A stretch of DNA of 64,000 nucleotides from Bradyrhizobium sp. CCBAU 051011 (GCF_009930815.1 NZ_CP022222.1:2646501-2710500); one strand, 5' to 3'; shown: positions 8,324 through 17,465, counted from the first letter of the stretch. Numbers and translations: made by a program. The notes: generated from the sequence alone by a model not told the origin.

Positions 8324-9061
8324 TTATGCTCCCGCCGGTCCTTGATTAACGTCCACCACGTGCCGGTCCTGTCCGACGGTAATAACAATCGTGTAGCTCT
8401 TCTTCCCGCCAGCCTGATCGGTCGGCGGCGCAAGGTGCAACTGACCTCCGTACCATTCGCCCGGCATCAGCGTGTTGTCCTTGATGACCGTCTGCTCAAG
8501 CATGGCCATGTTGCGTTGGCCCGACTCGACGGTGGCAGCCACCATGGCCTCGTTCTGAATGGCGGCGTTGTTCTGTGCGATCACGGCGGCCGTCGGGCTG
8601 TAGAAAGTGCCGGTGCGGCCGCTTGGTGTCGTGTAGGTGCCGCGACCGGCGTTTGAGGCGCTGTAGGAATTTGCAGCAACGGCAACGCCCGTAAGAATGG
8701 CCGCTGCCACTTGCCGGTTCTTTTCTTCCTGCTGCAGCATTTCGAACGTGACGACCTGCATTCCGAAGTCGGAGCCGCCGACGTGCTGGATGGCTTCCAC
8801 CTGGGCTACACGAAATTCCGTCGGCTGTTTTCCGATGTTGTTGATGCCAACGACAAACACCGGGCGTCCGTTCGCCTGCAACTGGCGCGATGCCGGGCGC
8901 ACCAGCACCAGCGAACTCTTCTGGCGTGAGACCAGCGCCGGTTGCCCGTCGCGCATCATGGCCTGTTGCTGTGGATTGGATGCGCGAAACGCAATGGTTT
9001 CGCCGTTTGAAACGCAGCCGCCCAAGGCAGCGCAAAGCGCTACGATTCCCAGATTACGCAT
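8324..9061 (-). CDS. Hypothetical lipoprotein
   Basis: 245 residues with a lipoprotein signal peptide (MRNLGIVALCAALGGC, lipobox LGGC, lipidated Cys 16). The mature part has a predicted immunoglobulin-like beta region (LVLVRPASRQLQANGRPVFV then VGINNIGKQPTEFRVAQVEA), an alanine-rich helix, and a late beta part (GEWYGGQLHLAPP). No enzyme motif is visible. Probably a periplasm-facing lipoprotein of unknown role, co-transcribed with the small exported protein downstream. Confidence 0.75.
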   Translation of the reverse strand: MRNLGIVALCAALGGCVSNGETIAFRASNPQQQAMMRDGQPALVSRQKSSLVLVRPASRQLQANGRPVFVVGINNIGKQPTEFRVAQVEAIQHVGGSDFGMQVVTFEMLQQEEKNRQVAAAILTGVAVAANSYSASNAGRGTYTTPSGRTGTFYSPTAAVIAQNNAAIQNEAMVAATVESGQRNMAMLEQTVIKDNTLMPGEWYGGQLHLAPPTDQAGGKKSYTIVITVGQDRHVVDVNQGPAGA

Positions 9062-9269
9062 GACAAGACCCCCCAGACCCGCCAGCGATACAATCGCAAC
9101 CGCAAGGGGTGGGCAAGGGCGAACACGCGTCCGTCCTCACCGTGGAAATACGGTGCTTCGGCGGTGCGCTCGCTCTGGTTCATGCCATCTCCCGCGGAGG
9201 GTAGCGGCATGCTATATCTGTCTTGCAAGGGCGCCTTGGTGTGGCCCTGTGAGGTGAGGCAGAGCCGAT

Positions 9270-9506
9270 ATGTCAAAACCGGTCATTTTTACCATTTCCG
9301 CGACCTGGGACGATGAAGCCTCGGTCTGGACCGGGCATTGCGACGACATTCCGGCGGCGGCCGATGCTGCCACGCTCGACGAATTGCTGGCGAAGATATC
9401 GGCGATGGCGCTCGACCTGCTGCCTGACAATCATCCCGACGTCGATCCGGCGTCGCTATTCCTGCAAATCACCGCGCTGCGCGAAGCCGAGCCGGCTGCC
9501 GCCTGA
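9270..9506 (+). CDS. hicB: HicB-family antitoxin (DUF1902-type)
   Basis: 78 residues with the partial RNase-H-like HicB fold: FTISATWDDEASVWTGHCDD followed by the acidic IPAAADAATLDELLAKI helix. The stop is 1 base before the GTG of a HicA toxin, so the pair forms an operon with antitoxin first. HicB proteins bind HicA and often repress their own promoter, but no DNA-binding tail is obvious in this short form. Confidence 0.8.
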   Translation: MSKPVIFTISATWDDEASVWTGHCDDIPAAADAATLDELLAKISAMALDLLPDNHPDVDPASLFLQITALREAEPAAA

Positions 9507-9507
9507 A

Positions 9508-9705
9508 GTGGCTCCTCAGTTCGACAAGCCATTGCGCGATCTGCTGCGCGCCGCAGGATGCATGCTGGTCCGGCAGGGCAAGGGCAGCCACGAAATCTGG
9601 CATAGCCCGATCACCAAACGGAATTTTCCGGTGCCGGTGGGCATTCCGAGCCGACATACCGCCAACGCCATTCTGCGTCAGGCCGGATTGCCGAAGGCGT
9701 TCTGA
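9508..9705 (+). CDS. hicA: HicA-family mRNA interferase toxin
   Basis: 65 residues with the double-stranded-RNA-binding HicA fold: an N-terminal helix (KPLRDLLRAAGCMLVRQ), the hallmark GKGSHEIWH with the catalytic histidine, then FPVPVGIPSRHTANAILRQAGL. The GTG at 9508 lies one base after the hicB stop and gives the usual HicA length. The family cleaves mRNA and is silenced by HicB. Confidence 0.85.
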   Translation: MAPQFDKPLRDLLRAAGCMLVRQGKGSHEIWHSPITKRNFPVPVGIPSRHTANAILRQAGLPKAF

Positions 9706-9766
9706 GTCCGGCGTGCCTGGACAGCGCTGCCGATCGACCATCTGGCTTAAGCGAAGCAAGAGAGAC

Positions 9767-9798
9767 GTGGATGGCCGGGTCAAGCCCGGCCATGACGG
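9767..9798. repeat. Short palindrome, family D
   Basis: GGATGGCCGGGTCAAGCCCGGCCATGACGG-type inverted element of the TGCCCGGC / GCCGGGCA kind. Related elements lie at 28277-28357, 41235-41274 and 42279-42404. Confidence 0.6.
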
Positions 9799-9816
9799 AG
9801 AGAGTGGTGCCGTTCT

Positions 9817-9851
9817 TAAAACAAAAACGGCCGGGTCTTCCGACCCGGCCG
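9817..9851 (-). terminator. Rho-independent terminator of rpmB
   Basis: On the minus strand CGGCCGGGTCGGAAGACCCGGCCG (9851-9828) forms a 10-bp GC stem with a short loop and is followed by TTTTTGTTTT. It lies 35 bases past the rpmB stop. Confidence 0.9.
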
Positions 9852-9885
9852 CTTCGTACTCCGATCCGCCGATTTCGCTTTGGGC

Positions 9886-10194
9886 TCAGCTCGCCTTCTT
9901 CACGAACGCGGGCTTGCCGACCTTCTTCTCGATCGCGCGCTTCAATTCCAGCGCGCGGGGGGAGAGGACGTCGGCCTTGGCCTTGATGAGGTACGCGTCC
10001 AGGCCGCCATTATGGTCGACGCTCTTGAGCGCGTTGGTCGACACGCGCAGGCGCACGTTGCGGCCGAGCGCGTCCGAGATGAAGGTGACGTTGGTCAGGT
10101 TCGGCAGGAAACGCCGCTTGGTCTTGATGTTCGAGTGGCTCACCTTGTGGCCCACCTGGGGGCCCTTGGCCGTCAGTTCGCAGCGCCGGGACAT
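9886..10194 (-). CDS. rpmB: 50S ribosomal protein L28
   Basis: 102 residues. The start [20 protein letters not shown] and the segment [20 protein letters not shown] are diagnostic of bacterial L28 of the longer alphaproteobacterial form. L28 binds 23S rRNA in the large subunit. The frame is open further upstream, but ATG at 10194 is the conserved start. The gene is monocistronic and ends at a strong terminator. Confidence 0.97.
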   Translation of the reverse strand: MSRRCELTAKGPQVGHKVSHSNIKTKRRFLPNLTNVTFISDALGRNVRLRVSTNALKSVDHNGGLDAYLIKAKADVLSPRALELKRAIEKKVGKPAFVKKAS

Positions 10195-10524
10195 CTTGCA
10201 AAATCCTCTTCCATCCCCGCCTTTAGGCCAAGCCGCTTCTCGCGGGCGCCGCGGGGGTCCAAAATCGCGTCCATTTCCAGGAACCGCGGACGTATAGGGG
10301 GAGACGGCCACGGGGTCAAGGTTTTTGCCGCCCGCGCGGGGCGGAATGGGGCGGAATATAAGGGGTTCCAGCGGTTTAAGCCCTCCTTATAAAGGGCGCA
10401 ATCCGCGCCGACATCATGGCTTTCGCGATTGAGACCCTCGGCCGCCGGAGGCGGCGCTTATACCGGGTCGTGTGAAGCGTGTTTTCGCGTAAACACGCGT
10501 TGTTTGCGGGATATTTTTGCCTAA
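10195..10524. other. Divergent intergenic region rpmB / DUF3108
   Basis: About 330 bases with no gene. It must hold the rpmB promoter. A 7-bp inverted pair CGTGTTT / AAACACG (10478-10484 and 10491-10497) lies about 28 bases before the DUF3108 start and could be an operator; its function is not shown. Confidence 0.5.
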
Positions 10525-11415
10525 ATGAACAATAGCTTGCGCCGATCCCGGGACCTGCAGGAATTGACCAGCCGCAAAACCCCTTCATCCCTCACCAGGC
10601 TCACGCTCGGCCTGTGCGCCGCCGCGTCCCTCTGGCTGGCACCGCAGGCAGCTTTGGCGCAGGGCCGGCTGGATGCGCAATATGAGGCGACGCTGGCGGG
10701 CATTCCGGTCGGCAAGGGCACCTGGACCATCGAAATCGGCGACGACATGTATGCCGCCACCGCCCAGGGCGGCACCGCGGGGCTTCTGAAGGCGTTTTCC
10801 GGCGGCAGCGGTTCCGGCGCGAGCGTCGGCCGGATCCTCAACGGCGCGCTGGTCCCCAACTCCTATACCGCGACCACCACCACGCAGAAGAAATCCGAGA
10901 CCATCCGGATTTCGCTGGCGAACGGCGGCGTGAAGGATTTTTCGATCGACCCGGCGCCGCCGGTCGATGCCGACCGCATTCCCGTTACCGAGGCGCACCG
11001 CAAGGGCGTGCTCGATCCCATGACCGGCTCGATGCTGCGCGTGCCGGGCAATGCCGAGGTGCTGAGCCCGGATTCCTGCCGCACTGGCACTGGGATTTTC
11101 GACGGAAGGCTGCGCTACGACCTCAAGCTCGACTACAAGCGCATGGAAACGGTGAAGGCCGACAAGGGCTATCACGGGCCGGCGCTGGTCTGCGCCATCT
11201 ATTTCACGCCGGTCGCGGGCTACATCCCCGATCGCCCCGTGATCAAATATCTCGCCACCGAGCGAAAGATGGAGGTCACCCTCGTGCCGATCGTGGGAAC
11301 CCGGATTTTGGTTCCCTTCCGCATGACCATCCCGACGCCGTTTGGCCTGGCGATGCTGGAGGCGACGTCGTTTGTCACGACCGCGACGCCGCCACGGGTA
11401 GCGAAGACGAATTGA
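10525..11415 (+). CDS. Exported DUF3108 domain protein
   Basis: 296 residues with a long N-region and hydrophobic core (LTLGLCAAASLWLAPQAALA, likely cleavage before QGRLDA near residue 45). The mature part fits DUF3108: YEATLAGIPVGKGTWTIEI, a central region built around YTATTTTQKKSETIRISL, and a C-terminal beta domain (MEVTLVPIVGTRILVPFRMT). This is a periplasmic beta-barrel-like fold of unknown function. Two cysteines (SPDSCRTGT and LVCAIYFTP) could pair. Confidence 0.8.
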   Translation: MNNSLRRSRDLQELTSRKTPSSLTRLTLGLCAAASLWLAPQAALAQGRLDAQYEATLAGIPVGKGTWTIEIGDDMYAATAQGGTAGLLKAFSGGSGSGASVGRILNGALVPNSYTATTTTQKKSETIRISLANGGVKDFSIDPAPPVDADRIPVTEAHRKGVLDPMTGSMLRVPGNAEVLSPDSCRTGTGIFDGRLRYDLKLDYKRMETVKADKGYHGPALVCAIYFTPVAGYIPDRPVIKYLATERKMEVTLVPIVGTRILVPFRMTIPTPFGLAMLEATSFVTTATPPRVAKTN

Positions 11416-11430
11416 AGCCTTTGAAGTCAC

Positions 11431-11558
11431 CTCGCCCCGCTCTTTGCAGGGAGAGGTCGGATTGCGGAGCAATCCGGGTGAGGGGCTGTCTCCATAGCGG
11501 GACTCGCGGAGACAGCCCCTCACCCCGGCCCTCTCCCCGCGAAGGGCGGGGCGAGGGG
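11431..11558. repeat. Palindromic intergenic repeat, family A
   Basis: Arms CTCGCCCCGCTCTTTGCAGG and its complement-like end GAAGGGCGGGGCGAGG, with the inner pair GGGGCTGTCTCC / GGAGACAGCCCC. Confidence 0.8.
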
Positions 11559-11839
11559 GCGCAGCTCGGTCGCGGCGAAGTCGACGCAACCCGCATGAAT
11601 CATGTTGACTCCTGACCACTTCTGATTCGACTCCGTGCCTTAAGAAATTGGTCCCGAAACCGTTGCTTGTGGAGCCCGCGTAAACTTGATCTAGTGCCGC
11701 CCCGGGCGTGTCAGCGCGAGATGTTGCGGTGAACGTATCGGGTCTCGGGAGGAGTCAGCGATTCGGACGCGATTCGTTCCAGACTCGTTCCAGAGCTTAA
11801 GCCGCGACCGCATCACCGTCGCAAAGTGAAACAGTTTCC

Positions 11840-11922
11840 CGTCATTGCGAGCGAAGCGAAGCAATCCATCGGGCCGCAAAGAAAGAATGGATTGCTTCGT
11901 CGCGTTGCTCCTCGCAATGACG
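11840..11922. repeat. Palindromic intergenic repeat, family B
   Basis: Compact copy: CGTCATTGCGAGCGAAGC, then GAAGCAATCCAT, spacer, ATGGATTGCTTCG and CTCGCAATGACG. It ends about 40 bases before the helicase start. Confidence 0.85.
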
Positions 11923-11960
11923 GTTGAAGCGGCGGAATTTTTAAGAAACACCTGCACAGA

Positions 11961-14900
11961 ATGGCTTTCTCTCCTTCCACGTTCGCAACCGAACGCGCGC
12001 CCGGCGCGGGCGTTACCGCCGTGCTCGGGCCGACCAATACCGGCAAGACGCATCTGGCGATCGAGCGGATGCTGGGGCATTCGTCCGGCGTGATCGGCCT
12101 GCCGCTGCGCCTGCTCGCGCGCGAGGTCTACAACAAGATCGCCGATCGCGCGGGCACTGAAAGCGTCGCGCTCGTCACCGGCGAGGAGAAGATCAAGCCG
12201 AAGAATCCGCGCTACTGGGTGTCGACGGTCGAAGCAATGCCCAGGGATCTCGACGTGAGTTTTCTCGCCGTCGATGAAATCCAGATCGCCGCCGATCTCG
12301 AGCGCGGCCATGTCTTCACCGACCGCATCCTGCATCGCCGCGGTCGCGACGAGACACTGCTGCTGGGTGCAGCGACGATGCGCCCGATCATCGAGCGGCT
12401 GCTGCCGGGCGCGTCCATCATCACGCGGCCAAGGCTCTCGCAGCTCGAATTCGCCGGCGACCGCAAGATCACGCGCCAGCCGCGGCGCACGGCAATCGTC
12501 GCGTTCTCGGCCGATGAAGTCTATGCGATCGCCGAGTTGATCCGCCGGCAGCACGGCGGCGCTGCCGTCGTATTGGGCTCGCTCTCGCCACGCACACGCA
12601 ATGCGCAGGTGGCGATGTTCCAGAACGGCGACGTCGATTATCTCGTCGCCACCGACGCTGTCGGCATGGGGCTGAACCTCGACGTCGATCACGTTGCCTT
12701 CGCCTCCGACCGCAAATATGACGGCTATCAGTTCCGCAGGCTGACGCCCGCCGAGTTCGCGCAGATCGCCGGCCGCGCCGGGCGCGCCACCCGCAACGGC
12801 ACCTTCGGCACCACGGGACGCTGCGCGCCGTTCGAGCCTGAACTGGTGAACGCGCTGCAGAACCACACCTTCGACAGCGTCAAAATGCTGCAGTGGCGGA
12901 ATTCGAAGCTCGACTTCTCCTCGCTCGGCGCGCTGCAGGTGTCGCTGGCGCTGCCGCCGGGGCACGAGGTGTTGACCCGCGCGCCGATCGCCGAAGACCA
13001 GCGCGTGCTCGATCACGCCGCCCGCGACGGCGAGGTGAGGGACATGGCCCACGGTGCGGCTGCCGTGGAACGGCTGTGGGACGCCTGCGCGATCCCGGAT
13101 TACCGCAAGATCGCGCCGGCTGCCCATGCCGAGCTCGTGACTACGCTTTATGCATTCCTGATGCGGAAAGGTCGGATACCGGACGCATGGTTCGCCGCCC
13201 AGGTCGACCAGGCCGACCGCGTCACCGGCGATATCGACACGCTGTCGGGCCGGATTGCGCAAATCCGCACCTGGACCTTCGTCGCCAACCGCCCGGACTG
13301 GCTGTATGACCCCGATCACTGGCAGGGGATCACCCGGGAGGTCGAAAATAAATTATCCGATGCGCTGCATGAACGTCTAACGGAGCGTTTCGTTGACCGG
13401 CGGACCAGTGTATTGATGCGCCGCCTGCGGGAGAACAGTGTTTTGAATACGGAAATTGGCAAGACCGGCGAAGTGATTGTGGAAGGCCACGCGATCGGCC
13501 GGCTCGATGGATTTACCTTTGCACCCGATGCGGCGGAAGCCGGCTCGGACGCCAAGGCGTTGCAGGCCGCGGCGCAACAGGTGCTGGCCAGCGAGATCGA
13601 CGCGCGCGCCGGAAAACTCTCGGCAGCGCCCGACGATCAGTTCGTGCTGACCTCCGACGGCACCATCCGCTGGACCGGCGATGCCGTGGCAAAGCTCGTC
13701 GCCGCCGACGATGCGCTGCATCCGCGTATCCGCATCATTTCCGATGAGCGGCTGTCAGGCGCGCCGCGCGAAGCCGTGCAGGCGCGGCTCGATCTGTGGC
13801 TGAAGACGCATATCGAAAAGCTCTTGGGTCCGCTGTTCGGTCTCTCGAAGGCCGAGGACATCACCGGCATCGGGCGCGGCATCGCGTTCCAGCTCGTCGA
13901 AGCGCTCGGCGTGCTGGAGCGATCGAAGATTTCTTCGGAGATGAAGGATCTCGACCAGGCCTCGCGCGCGACCTTGCGCAAATACGGCGTGCGCTTCGGC
14001 GCCTATCACATCTACTTCCCCGCGTTGCTCAAGCCCGCGGCGCGCGCGCTGGCGTCGCTGCTGTGGGCCGAGAAGCAGGACAATGTCGACATGTCCGCGC
14101 TGTCGGGCGCGCAGCATCTGGCAAGCTCGGGCCGCACCTCGTTCCCCGTGGACAAGGCGCTGCCGCGCGATGCCTATCGCGTGCTCGGCTATCGCCAGTG
14201 CGGCGAGCGCGCGGTGCGCGTCGATATTCTGGAACGTCTCGCCGATCTCATTCGTCCTGCGCTGGCGTGGCGCGAGACGTCGCCCGGCGAAAAACCGGCC
14301 GGCGCGTTCGATGGCCGCGGCTTCGTGGTGACGCAGGCGATGACCTCGCTCACCGGTTCGGCCGGCGAGGATTTCGCCTCGATCCTGCGCGCGCTCGGCT
14401 ACCGCATGGACAAGCGCCCGCCGTTGCCGCCGAAGCCCGCGCCGGAAGTCGTTGTCGAGACGGTTTCTGCAGAGACGCCGCCGGTCGAGGCGAGCGCTGA
14501 AGTAACGGCAGAGACGCTGGCGGAGGAAGTCGCGGCGGAAGTGCCTGTCATGAGCGAGCCGGTCATGAGCGAGCCGGTATCGTCGGCCTCGCTGCTGCCT
14601 GACGTGACGCCGTTCGCTGCGGAAGAGCCGGCGCCCGCCGAGGTAACGCCGGCGGAGGCTGCGATCCTGGATGCGCCGCCGGAACAGGAGACGGCCGAAG
14701 TCACCAGCGCCGCGGAAGCCGCTGCCGAGCCTTTGACCGCGAGCGAAGCGCCTGCTGAAGCCGAGGCACCGGCTGAAGCCGTTGAAGCCAAGTCTGAAAC
14801 GGAAGCCGCGCCTGAGACTGAGGCCAAGCCTGAAACTGAAACCAAGGCTGAGGCAAAATCCGAGACGCCGGCCGAGCCGCAACTCGTCGAAGTCTGGCGG

Positions 14901-15422
14901 CCGGGCGGGCGTTCCGACGAGCGCCGTCCGCATCACGACCGCAACCGTCAGCGCCATCATCGCGAGGGCGCGCAGGCCGCCAGCGGCGAAGGCGGTGAGG
15001 GTGCGCAGCGCGAGCAGCGCCATCGCCGCGGACGTCGCCACAACGAATTCAGAAAGCCGCGCGAGGGCGCGCCGGCCGATGCTGCAGCGGCTCCGGCTGC
15101 AGAGGGCGCGCCGGCAACGGAGGCGCGTCAGGACCGTCCCTCCCGCGAGCGCTTTGAAGGCAAGGGCCGTGATCGCGAGGACCGCCGCGACAAGTTCGAT
15201 CGCAACAAGGGCGAGCGCAAGGGTGGTCGCGACAAGGAACGCGGCGGCCGTGATTTCGGCGGACGCGACAAGGGCGGTCGCGACAAGCGCGACTCTGGTC
15301 CCTCGCACCGTCAATGGGCGACCAGCGCGAACCCGCGCGAGCGCGATCGCGTGGCCGATCCGAATTCGCCGTTCGCCAAGCTGGCGGCGCTGAAGGAACA
15401 GCTCGCCGGCCGAAAGGAATAG
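11961..15422 (+). CDS. Suv3-like superfamily 2 RNA helicase with long disordered C-terminus
   Basis: 1153 residues. The helicase core (about 20-350) has Walker A GPTNTGKTH (23-31), DEIQ motif II (about 104-107), motif III GAATMR, VATDAVGMGLNLDVDHVAF, and motif VI QIAGRAGR (about 268-275). This Suv3-type arrangement is that of the mitochondrial degradosome helicase and its alphaproteobacterial relatives. A central helical domain follows, ending near 830. Residues about 830-970 are Glu/Ala/Pro-rich and repetitive, and about 980-1153 are an Arg/Asp/Gly-rich basic tail (many RDK and GGR units), probably disordered and RNA-binding. The tail is unusually long for the family. The order helicase / S4 / fdxA / carD is, as I recall, conserved in Rhizobiales. 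Confidence 0.9.
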   Translation: MAFSPSTFATERAPGAGVTAVLGPTNTGKTHLAIERMLGHSSGVIGLPLRLLAREVYNKIADRAGTESVALVTGEEKIKPKNPRYWVSTVEAMPRDLDVSFLAVDEIQIAADLERGHVFTDRILHRRGRDETLLLGAATMRPIIERLLPGASIITRPRLSQLEFAGDRKITRQPRRTAIVAFSADEVYAIAELIRRQHGGAAVVLGSLSPRTRNAQVAMFQNGDVDYLVATDAVGMGLNLDVDHVAFASDRKYDGYQFRRLTPAEFAQIAGRAGRATRNGTFGTTGRCAPFEPELVNALQNHTFDSVKMLQWRNSKLDFSSLGALQVSLALPPGHEVLTRAPIAEDQRVLDHAARDGEVRDMAHGAAAVERLWDACAIPDYRKIAPAAHAELVTTLYAFLMRKGRIPDAWFAAQVDQADRVTGDIDTLSGRIAQIRTWTFVANRPDWLYDPDHWQGITREVENKLSDALHERLTERFVDRRTSVLMRRLRENSVLNTEIGKTGEVIVEGHAIGRLDGFTFAPDAAEAGSDAKALQAAAQQVLASEIDARAGKLSAAPDDQFVLTSDGTIRWTGDAVAKLVAADDALHPRIRIISDERLSGAPREAVQARLDLWLKTHIEKLLGPLFGLSKAEDITGIGRGIAFQLVEALGVLERSKISSEMKDLDQASRATLRKYGVRFGAYHIYFPALLKPAARALASLLWAEKQDNVDMSALSGAQHLASSGRTSFPVDKALPRDAYRVLGYRQCGERAVRVDILERLADLIRPALAWRETSPGEKPAGAFDGRGFVVTQAMTSLTGSAGEDFASILRALGYRMDKRPPLPPKPAPEVVVETVSAETPPVEASAEVTAETLAEEVAAEVPVMSEPVMSEPVSSASLLPDVTPFAAEEPAPAEVTPAEAAILDAPPEQETAEVTSAAEAAAEPLTASEAPAEAEAPAEAVEAKSETEAAPETEAKPETETKAEAKSETPAEPQLVEVWRPGGRSDERRPHHDRNRQRHHREGAQAASGEGGEGAQREQRHRRGRRHNEFRKPREGAPADAAAAPAAEGAPATEARQDRPSRERFEGKGRDREDRRDKFDRNKGERKGGRDKERGGRDFGGRDKGGRDKRDSGPSHRQWATSANPRERDRVADPNSPFAKLAALKEQLAGRKE

Positions 15423-15501
15423 CCAAAGCGTTTTCGAGCGAAGTGGGCAGCGGTTCGCGGTCCAACAAAACGCGTCAAAAGGATAGACTTCGAGAGAGAA
15501 G

Positions 15502-15771
15502 TTGGAGCGGCAGCGTCTCGACAAATGGCTGTGGCACGCGCGGGTGGTGAAGGCCCGCACCTCCGCTGCCGCCCTCGTCGAAGCCGGTCACGTCCGTATC
15601 AACGGCGTGCGCGAAAAATCGCCGGGCCATTCGATAAAGGTCGGCGACGTCCTGACGATCGCACTGGATCACAGCGTGCGCGTCCTGAAAATCGTGGGAT
15701 TTTCCGAGCGGCGTGGCGACGCCACGGTTGCGCGCGTGCTCTACGAGGATTTGCAGAACGCCAAACAATAA
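15502..15771 (+). CDS. S4-domain RNA-binding protein (Hsp15-like)
   Basis: 89 residues made almost entirely of an S4 domain: QRLDKWLWHARVVKARTSAA, then LVEAGHVRINGVREKSPGHS and VGDVLTI. This matches the Hsp15 family, which binds rRNA and rescues stalled 50S subunits carrying nascent chains. The start is a TTG at 15502, preceded by GAGAGAGAA; no ATG or GTG would keep the S4 N-terminus. It lies 79 bases after the helicase and is probably in its operon. Confidence 0.85.
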   Translation: MERQRLDKWLWHARVVKARTSAAALVEAGHVRINGVREKSPGHSIKVGDVLTIALDHSVRVLKIVGFSERRGDATVARVLYEDLQNAKQ

Positions 15772-15894
15772 CTATGTGAAGCGGGCCCGCAGGAGGCCTT
15801 AAAAACGGCTGCCAGCGGCGTGCTGCTTCACTTGCGGCAGCGCACCGCATGCGCTACGCAAACCCCGGAAAACTGATCCGTTTCGGAGCGTTGG

Positions 15895-16233
15895 ATGACT
15901 TACGTCGTCACTGAAGCCTGCATTAAGTGCAAATATACCGACTGCGTTGAGGTCTGCCCCGTCGACTGCTTCTACGAGGGCGACAACATGCTGGTCATCC
16001 ATCCCGACGAATGCATCGACTGTGGTGTCTGCGAACCCGAGTGCCCCGCCGACGCCATCAAGCCGGATACCGAGCCGGGCCTGGAGAAGTGGCTCGAGGT
16101 CAACACCGAGTACGCCAAGAGCTGGCCTAACATCACCCAGAAGAAGGAAGCGCCGCCGGACGCGAAAGAATTCGAAGGTGTCGAGGGCAAGTTCGAGAAA
16201 TATTTTTCCAAGGAGCCCGGCTCCGGCGATTAA
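15895..16233 (+). CDS. fdxA: 7Fe-8S ferredoxin FdxA
   Basis: 112 residues. Cysteines at 9, 17 and 50 with C12, C21 and C40/C43/C46 give the seven-iron arrangement ([3Fe-4S] plus [4Fe-4S]): [17 protein letters not shown] and [14 protein letters not shown]. The C-terminal extension ([18 protein letters not shown]) is typical of alphaproteobacterial FdxA. It is a soluble electron carrier with unknown partner. A GGAG site precedes the ATG. Confidence 0.95.
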   Translation: MTYVVTEACIKCKYTDCVEVCPVDCFYEGDNMLVIHPDECIDCGVCEPECPADAIKPDTEPGLEKWLEVNTEYAKSWPNITQKKEAPPDAKEFEGVEGKFEKYFSKEPGSGD

Positions 16234-16648
16234 GCCTGTGGATAAGTTAAGGGCTCATTGGGCCTGATTCCGGCCCCAATCTGAACCGAACCAGCTTGTT
16301 GGATTTAACCCTGTTAGCGGACTTATGACGGGAACGGCCCCGTAAGGGCCCGGAACCCGGCGTAAATCATTGATTTTTGCGGAAAATGTGCTATATTGGG
16401 CACATTACAAGCCGATCCTGGCCATGCGTAACCTGTGGCCCCGGTGGGTGACCCGTAAAAATCGAACAGGGGCGTGGCAGTTCCGCGCGCAGGCTGTGTC
16501 ACAGAAAACGCGTAAAAAGAGTGCTTCCAAGACCACGAAAAAAGCCGCTCCGGCCAGCCGCAGCGCAACCAAGGGCCGTGCCAAGGCGTCCGTAAAGGCT
16601 GCCAGGAAGGTTTCGGCCACAAAGTCCTCAAAGAACAAAAGAAGCGCG
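16234..16648. other. fdxA-carD intergenic region and carD leader
   Basis: 415 bases. It holds the sigma-70-like promoter at 16370-16397. From about 16424 the carD frame is already open, and from 16496 the translation is Lys/Ala-rich, so the last 150-220 bases may be coding. Confidence 0.5.
16370..16397 (+). promoter_or_regulatory. Sigma-70-like promoter of carD
   Basis: TTGATT (16370-16375), a 16-base spacer and TATATT (16392-16397), in an AT-rich pocket. Transcription would start near 16404. This leaves a leader of about 245 bases if translation starts at 16649, or about 92 bases if it starts at GTG 16496. Confidence 0.6.
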
Positions 16649-17443
16649 ATGCCAGAAAAGACTGCCAAGACCGCCGCGAAAGCGACGGGTTCGAAGACCA
16701 ATGCCCCGAAAGTTGCTGCCAAGGCTCCCGCAAAGACCCCTGTGAAGGCCGCTCCTGCGAAGGCTGCCGTTGCGCCGAAGGCTCCCGCCCACAAGCCGGC
16801 CGCTGCGGCCGCGCCGCGCGTCGAGGAACCGAAGAAGGTCGTGACCCAGCGTCAGGGCTTCAAGGCCAATGAATTCGTGGTCTATCCGGCTCACGGCGTC
16901 GGCCAGATCCTGGCCATTGAGGAACAGGAGATCGCAGGCGCCAAGCTCGAGCTGTTCGTGATCAATTTCATGAAGGACAAGATGACGCTCCGCGTGCCGA
17001 CCGCCAAGGTCGCCAATGTCGGCATGCGCAAGCTGTCCGAGCCGGCGCTGGTCAAGAAGGCGCTGGAGACGCTCAAGGGCCGTGCCCGCGTCAAGCGCAC
17101 CATGTGGTCGCGCCGGGCGCAGGAATACGAAGCAAAGATCAATTCGGGCGACATCGTCGCGATCGCCGAAGTGGTCCGCGACCTCTACCGCTCGGAATCG
17201 CAGCCCGAGCAGTCCTACTCCGAACGCCAGCTCTATGAAGCGGCGCTCGATCGCCTGTCGCGCGAAATCGCTGTCGTGCAGCATTCGACCGAGACCGAAG
17301 CGGTCAAGGAAATCGAAAGCCAGCTCGCCAAGAGCCCGCGCCGCGGCGCCAAGGCGGAAGCGACCGAGGCTGACGGCGAAGCCGACGAGGCGGATGTCGA
17401 CGCCGACGGCGACGATGCTGCTGTGGCGGACGAAGCCGCCTGA
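16649..17443 (+). CDS. carD: CarD family transcriptional regulator
   Basis: 264 residues from ATG 16649. After an Ala/Lys/Pro-rich N-terminus (about 1-65), the CarD_CdnL_TRCF RNA-polymerase-interaction domain is plain: FKANEFVVYPAHGVGQILAI, then EEQEIAGAKLELFVINFMKD and MTLRVPTAKV. The helical C-terminal domain carries WSRRAQEYEAKINSGD and SYSERQLYEAALDRLSREIA, followed by an acidic tail (DADGDDAAVADEAA). CarD proteins stabilise open complexes at housekeeping promoters. The frame runs upstream, and a GTG at 16496 would add a histone-H1-like basic stretch, so the start is uncertain. Confidence 0.93.
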   Translation: MPEKTAKTAAKATGSKTNAPKVAAKAPAKTPVKAAPAKAAVAPKAPAHKPAAAAAPRVEEPKKVVTQRQGFKANEFVVYPAHGVGQILAIEEQEIAGAKLELFVINFMKDKMTLRVPTAKVANVGMRKLSEPALVKKALETLKGRARVKRTMWSRRAQEYEAKINSGDIVAIAEVVRDLYRSESQPEQSYSERQLYEAALDRLSREIAVVQHSTETEAVKEIESQLAKSPRRGAKAEATEADGEADEADVDADGDDAAVADEAA

Positions 17444-17465
17444 AAGAATCCCGAGGACTGAAACG

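Larger units (their letters stand above)
11416..11960. other. Intergenic region with two palindromes
   Basis: 545 bases without a gene. It contains the family A palindrome at 11431-11558 and the family B palindrome at 11840-11922. The part between (about 11560-11840) shows nothing recognisable; it should hold the helicase promoter. Confidence 0.5.

Noticed and set aside
9270..9705. hicBA as a member of the defence islet
   Set aside because: It is separated by the lipoprotein genes and has normal chromosomal composition; chromosomal hicBA pairs are common.
11691..13319. 542-codon open frame antisense to the helicase N-terminus
   Set aside because: The plus-strand frame has complete helicase motifs; the antisense product is low in structure and reads through a repeat.
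13755..15560. 601-codon open frame antisense to the helicase
   Set aside because: It is a shadow of the repetitive, GC-rich C-terminal coding region, with Arg/Leu-rich composition and no domain.
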